64,000 bases of DNA from Schistosoma mansoni (lineage: Eukaryota; Platyhelminthes; Trematoda; Strigeidida; Schistosomatidae), in the NCBI RefSeq assembly GCF_000237925.1, contig NW_017386074.1:1-64000 (forward strand), in the 5' to 3' direction. The notes under the pieces were generated by a model. The model worked only from the letters and a program-made list of their open reading frames with translations, was not told the origin of the DNA and ran no database searches. Positions 60,248-64,000 of the stretch are shown piece after piece (position 1 is the first letter of the stretch; each line of letters opens with the position of its first letter). The position numbers were made by a program, and so were the translations under genes.

Positions 60248-60765
60248 TGTTATATCGAGTGCGTCTGTGCCCAGTTTTATATACGAACGTGCTGGTTCCC
60301 GCCAATCAGAGAGGAGTGAATTATCGTTTAGAACAGTGATACATAAAAACCGTATGAGCAGTCTTGAGTACTCATCAGCCTTGCTTTCTGCTTGCTCAGC
60401 CAGTTAAGTCCAGAACACCAATAATAGTCTCTGCAATATAAATCATTATTCTAAAAGATACTGGGTTTATATACCAAACAAACTGACCAGATCGTACCAT
60501 AAAACAGAAAAGAACATTTGTACAAGATTCAGTCAAATGTGGTTGTGAATAGGGGGAACAGTAATTAATAGACTGGGGATAATTTAGGAATGGTAAATCG
60601 TACAGTAATATTCTATGGGTCAAAATAAAGCTCATAAGAAAAAAAGGGAACATTAATATGAAAAGTTTAGTTACTTAACAATTATACAATAGGAAATATA
60701 CAAATCATACTAGTCCATCAATAGTTCTCAAAGTTACCATTCATAACTCTCCATGAGATATAACA
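60248..60765 (-). mobile_element. Solo LTR fossil (intron 5)
   Basis: 518 bp, minus orientation, same family as 32676 and 38168. Flanks ATTAA and GTTAA agree at four of five bases, consistent with an aged target-site duplication. Confidence 0.85.
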
Positions 60766-61116
60766 GTTAAGGATTTGACATGATTGCTATAGTAATTTGA
60801 TTACCTCTAATAACTGCAATTATTTGATACGACAGCTACTTTGAATACATTTCACATAAGTCCATCTGCTATGTAAATGGATGACAAATTAAATATTTGA
60901 AGCGGTTCGAACTCAGTCTCATTATCAATATGAAGAATAATAGGCGGTTGTATATAAACTTTACTGACAAGTTGTTTATAGAGCAAACACAATTAGATGA
61001 AGCCCAAAAATATACAAAAATTGATCGTTTATGTTTGAAAAGAAAAATTTAGTTTTGTCCACGTTTTTGAATAAACTTTTGATGACTGATTTCAAATGTA
61101 TTTCTCATTTATGAAG

Positions 61117-61481
61117 TTGGACAATCGGAAATCCAGTTCCTTCTGTTAACTTCGAAACATTCAATTTGTTAACCGATGATCAATTAAAGTCAAATAATAA
61201 CATTGATGATAAACATGAACACAATTTGATAGATATTCAAATGAATGCAAGTATACTACAATTAACAGTGAACAGAGCAATGCATCATAAACGTATCCGA
61301 TGTTGGGTTGGTGTTGAAGCACCTGAATTATTAGAGAAAATTACAAATGCTTCATTACAAGGTGTATTATCTAATAAAGATTCAACATGTGAATCAGATT
61401 GTCGACAATTAAGAAATTCATTGAGAAAGAAATTAAAAGATATGACCTGGGTGAAAAGTGACTATCGGTTAGAAGTTACTT
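61117..61481 (+). CDS. Exon 6: second half of Ig domain 3 with a cysteine-bearing insertion
   Basis: The acceptor is TATGAAG and the donor ACTT|GTAAGT. Joined to exon 5 it reads IYSWTIGNPVP, the C strand with W486, then an Asn/Asp-rich C'-E region, then ILQLTVNRAMHHKRIRCWVG, where C547 pairs with C473. After that comes an insertion of about 45 residues containing a second pair, C576 and C580, and a basic run (RKKLKD), before the G strand WVKSDYRLEVT. The family normally has a short F-G turn here. The exon ends in phase 1; no in-phase continuation was found before 64000. Confidence 0.85.
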
Positions 61482-61649
61482 GTAAGTAAATATAATTGTA
61501 CTTATTTAAAAGATGTTTCTTTTTCCTAAACCTCACTGAACTAGTAGGATTCCCTCCCCCCCCCCCCCGCGGTTATATTCATTTTTAAATTACATCTTGT
61601 TAAGAAATAAACCTAGCACTTTCAACCTTTAATAAAAGTAATATATGTG

Positions 61650-61740
61650 TTTAGTCTCAATGAGTAGGAAAATTAAATTTTCTGACGTTTCGTGACATGG
61701 TTTAGGCCACCTCTTCAGAGAAAAAAGGAACATTAAGTTA
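61650..61740 (+). repeat. R7 short dispersed repeat, copy 2
   Basis: Shares TTTTCTGACGTTTCGTGACA and CCACCTCTTCAGAGA with 34445-34565. Confidence 0.55.
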
Positions 61741-62734
61741 AGCTCCTTACTCTTAGAATACTAAGTTGATGAGATCATTAGAGCTTATTGCTAGGTTTTT
61801 TAGATCCAGGAGAATAAATAAATGTCTGGGTAATCAATCCACCTTTTGGCTACATTTTACCTAATAACGTATTTTTCAGGATACGACTTACGGTGAAAGT
61901 AGATTTCATTTATAATTAAGTCATAAAAAAGTCATTCATCTTTATCCCATAACTGTTCATACAAATAGTTTTACAGTACAGCTTACAGTCACCTTCTTTT
62001 TTCCAGTAAAAACATACGTTCATTATGTATACACAAATGTGAAATCACTTTGTTCCTTATGTTTAGTAGAAGATCTGTCTCACTATCAAGAAGATATTTT
62101 TAAAGGACAAAGGTTTTAAGAATCCAAAGTAGCATACAGAGATTGGAGTACTATATTGGTTGACAAATGGATCCATATAGTTATTATATATTGTATTTAG
62201 TTGTTGTAAAAATTGTCTTTTATACTTGTCTTTCAGTACCTTCTTGTATCATATTATGGGAATAAATTTTAATTTGCATGCATTTTAAGACTGTTGTAAA
62301 CATGATTTCAAGTTGAATTCGAACAATCTGCAGAAATCCTTCATCCCAAATAATAATTATGTATTCACTAGAATCTACAATGAACCTGTCCGAATGGTTG
62401 ACTAATTGAATTCAACCAATTACTGGGTATAACAGTCAGTCAAACAGTTGATAGGTGTATCATATATTGATTTGAGTGATGTCGAAAACGTTTTGATTTG
62501 ATCGCAAACTTGTCACGACATTTCAAAGTACTGATTTTGACATCCATTGAAATAGATATTGAGTATTCATCGATTCTCCATAGTTTTTTTAATTATAGGT
62601 ACATAGTGATGTTTTCTACCTTTAATATATACAGGTGCATCGGCTTCATGACTTCTGAAAGAACTCAGCTTTGATCATGAGACGTCATAATTATTACTTC
62701 AAGTCCCAGGGCAGAGTTTAAATGGTTTGAATAA

Positions 62735-62870
62735 TTTTTTTTCCTGGTTAGCGTTTTTTTAGCAAGTTGGTTTTCTACGGGATGGGGTCGCTAACACCAT
62801 GCCTAACCCTCCTCCTTTACCCGGGCTTGGAACCTGTCAGCAGCCCCCAGAGGAGCTACAGGCCGAGTTC
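62735..62870 (+). mobile_element. LINE leader-like fragment
   Basis: GC-richer segment (GGTTAGCGTTTTTTTAGC, TTCTACGGGATGGGGTCGC, CCTCCTCCTTTACCCGGGC) homologous to the leader half of the composite at 3967-4090. No ORF follows. Confidence 0.55.
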
Positions 62871-62934
62871 TTTAATACATACAATCTACTAATATATTTT
62901 GAACTATATGCACAATTCTGTATAATAATGTAGT

Positions 62935-63240
62935 AAACAAGAATACAGGGGGGGAAACGAATGTATTTAAGCACAAATTACAGACTATCTCACTAAATTC
63001 TGATAACCATACAGTAAACAGTTAATTTTATAGACTATCAATCAATTGTCTCAATCTTAACTGTTTCTTCTGCAAATATCAGTCCATCTTCACTGATTTA
63101 ATTGTTCATCCATTTTCATACGCATTGCGCTTCATTCCTGTTCTTTTGTCTTATCAATCTTCTGCCAAAATACATTCTATATCTGACCATCACCATATAT
63201 TACTTACGTAGATAAAAGTAGCCCACACCACAATAGTTTT
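62935..63240 (+). repeat. R5 dispersed repeat, copy 5
   Basis: Decayed copy with GACTATCTCACTAAATTCTG, CTATCAATCAATTGTCTCAA and TGTTCTTTTGTC words. Confidence 0.55.
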
Positions 63241-63905
63241 GATTATATATTCCTGAATGTGATGGATACAAAAAGTTGATATTGTCATTCAGTATAATTT
63301 TCAGGGAGGCCTGAGTAAACAGTATCATGGGATTTGCATCTTCAATATGAAACCAGTTAGTTACTCTTACTATTTTTATTACTACTACTATTATTAATCA
63401 TAAATTACCCTAATACACTAAACTCTTTGTCAGGTAGAATATTTTGGTTTAAATAAAATATTAATGGTATAGTATATTACGACAGAAAACGACAAGAAGT
63501 TTCCTATTCCATATTACCACACAACAGTAATTTATGCTTATATCACGTGTATCCGTGTAGTTAGGCACACTGTAAAAGGGAAGATGTCAAATTATATATC
63601 TATATACTCTATCCAATGCGGTGTGCTTGTCAGAATCTAACCTGTTCCCCTACTATAGACATAATGTTGCGTAATACTTTTATTTTTTAGTCTATCAATG
63701 AGTTATGTATTGACTGGTACAAGAAATTTTATATTACATTTGCATGTTTGCAAAGTTTGTTTTGTTCATTTTGATGAAGCAAAGATAAACTTTTTGAACA
63801 ATGTGTCATATTATAGTAAGTTAAACAGTAAAAACAAGTTAGTCTATACAGTTGACATCAGTAATTATTACTATGAAGTGTTTTCTATTAATAAGTATCA
63901 ATTTG

Positions 63906-64000
63906 GATATTGGGTAGCAGTGGAATCCAGGACGCGAGTTTCGTCCTATTTGGGACTCGTCATCCATCTTTGATTACCATGGTTGTAAAATAAGGCTATA
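63906..64000 (-). mobile_element. R1 SINE, cut by the window end
   Basis: Minus hammerhead end (AGTGGAATCCAGGACGCG, TTTCGTCCTATTTGGGACTCGTC) joined after a short deletion to tail and head sequence. The core is truncated next to stem I. Confidence 0.6.

Larger units (their letters stand above)
16100..61481 (+). other. Gene span: nephrin/Kirre-like IgSF adhesion protein (5' six exons, partial)
   Basis: Six exons on the + strand join without a frame break into 606 codons plus one base. Every exon is bounded by GT/AG, and phases 1,1,2,1,2,1 match across all five introns. The product is a signal peptide followed by three Ig domains: cysteine pairs C84-C155, C322-C422 and C473-C547, with core tryptophans W107, W335 and W486. 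The first domain has the family signature of irre-cell-recognition proteins (VQW..DGFG near residues 106-112, RYSM and EEG near 126-136, then a D-E-A-x-F-x-C strand). In animals these proteins mediate cell-cell recognition in filtration slits, myoblast fusion and neuron sorting; a role in flukes is inference. Introns are about 36.0, 2.2, 1.8, 1.3 and 2.2 kb. The gene continues past the window, so more Ig domains and the transmembrane segment are not visible. Confidence 0.85.
61482..64000 (+). other. Start of intron 6 (right end of window)
   Basis: After the exon 6 donor the sequence holds a poly-C run (about 61553-61568), a copy of the short R7 repeat (about 61650-61740), a LINE leader fragment (62735-62870), an R5 copy (62935-63240) and the left part of an R1 SINE at the very end. 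A GT/AG-bounded segment near 63691-63820 was tested as exon 7 and rejected on frame. Other parts show nothing recognisable. Confidence 0.6.

Noticed and set aside
61553-61568. Poly-C run (and poly-G runs at about 5181 and 6846) as G-quadruplex sites
   Set aside because: Single homopolymer runs without spaced G tracts; no functional claim can be supported.
63691-63820. Candidate exon 7 (acceptor TTTTTTAG, donor GTAAGT)
   Set aside because: Exon 6 ends in phase 1; in that phase the segment stops after three codons, and no Ig motif is present in other frames.

Overview
This window looks like a stretch of a blood-fluke (Schistosoma) chromosome. It is AT-rich, intron-rich and packed with dispersed repeats. 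Three things point to the genus: many short tRNA-derived elements carrying a schistosome-type (Sm-alpha-like) hammerhead ribozyme, decayed RTE-like LINEs with typical fluke C-terminal protein sequence, and a divergent flatworm immunoglobulin-superfamily gene. The species cannot be fixed from the sequence alone.

Only one host protein-coding gene is supported. It lies on the + strand, starts at about 16100 and runs off the right end. Six exons (16100-16505, 52524-52670, 54896-55541, 57342-57478, 58781-58898, 61117-61481) join in consistent phase (1,1,2,1,2,1) into 606 codons. They encode a signal peptide and three Ig domains matching the N-terminal ectodomain of the nephrin / Kirre / Roughest (irre cell recognition module) adhesion family. 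The first intron is about 36 kb. Later Ig domains, the membrane segment and the tail must lie beyond 64000.

Layout: 1-16 kb is upstream sequence made of LINE fragments, R1 and R2 SINE copies, a (TTTG)n tract and unassigned AT-rich DNA. 16.5-52.5 kb is intron 1, holding a tandem array of 191-bp units (21.9-23.6 kb), two copies of a 500-bp repeat (R4), a 5' LTR with primer-binding site, a solo LTR, a local duplication (41.2-42.6 kb) and many SINEs. 52.5-61.5 kb carries exons 2-6 with SINEs sitting close to splice sites. 61.5-64 kb is intron again.

The most interesting material is the ribozyme-bearing repeats. Two distinct tRNA-like SINE families (R1, R2) share the hammerhead core and stem II but have different, internally compensated stems I and III. 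A third family (R6) has a decayed version. Copies form tandem dimers, inverted foldback pairs whose arms share private mutations, and a half-SINE tandem array. One 154-bp foldback inserted at the exon 4 splice donor and its target-site duplication copied that donor. No bacterial-style system, CRISPR array, rRNA gene or bona fide tRNA gene was seen.
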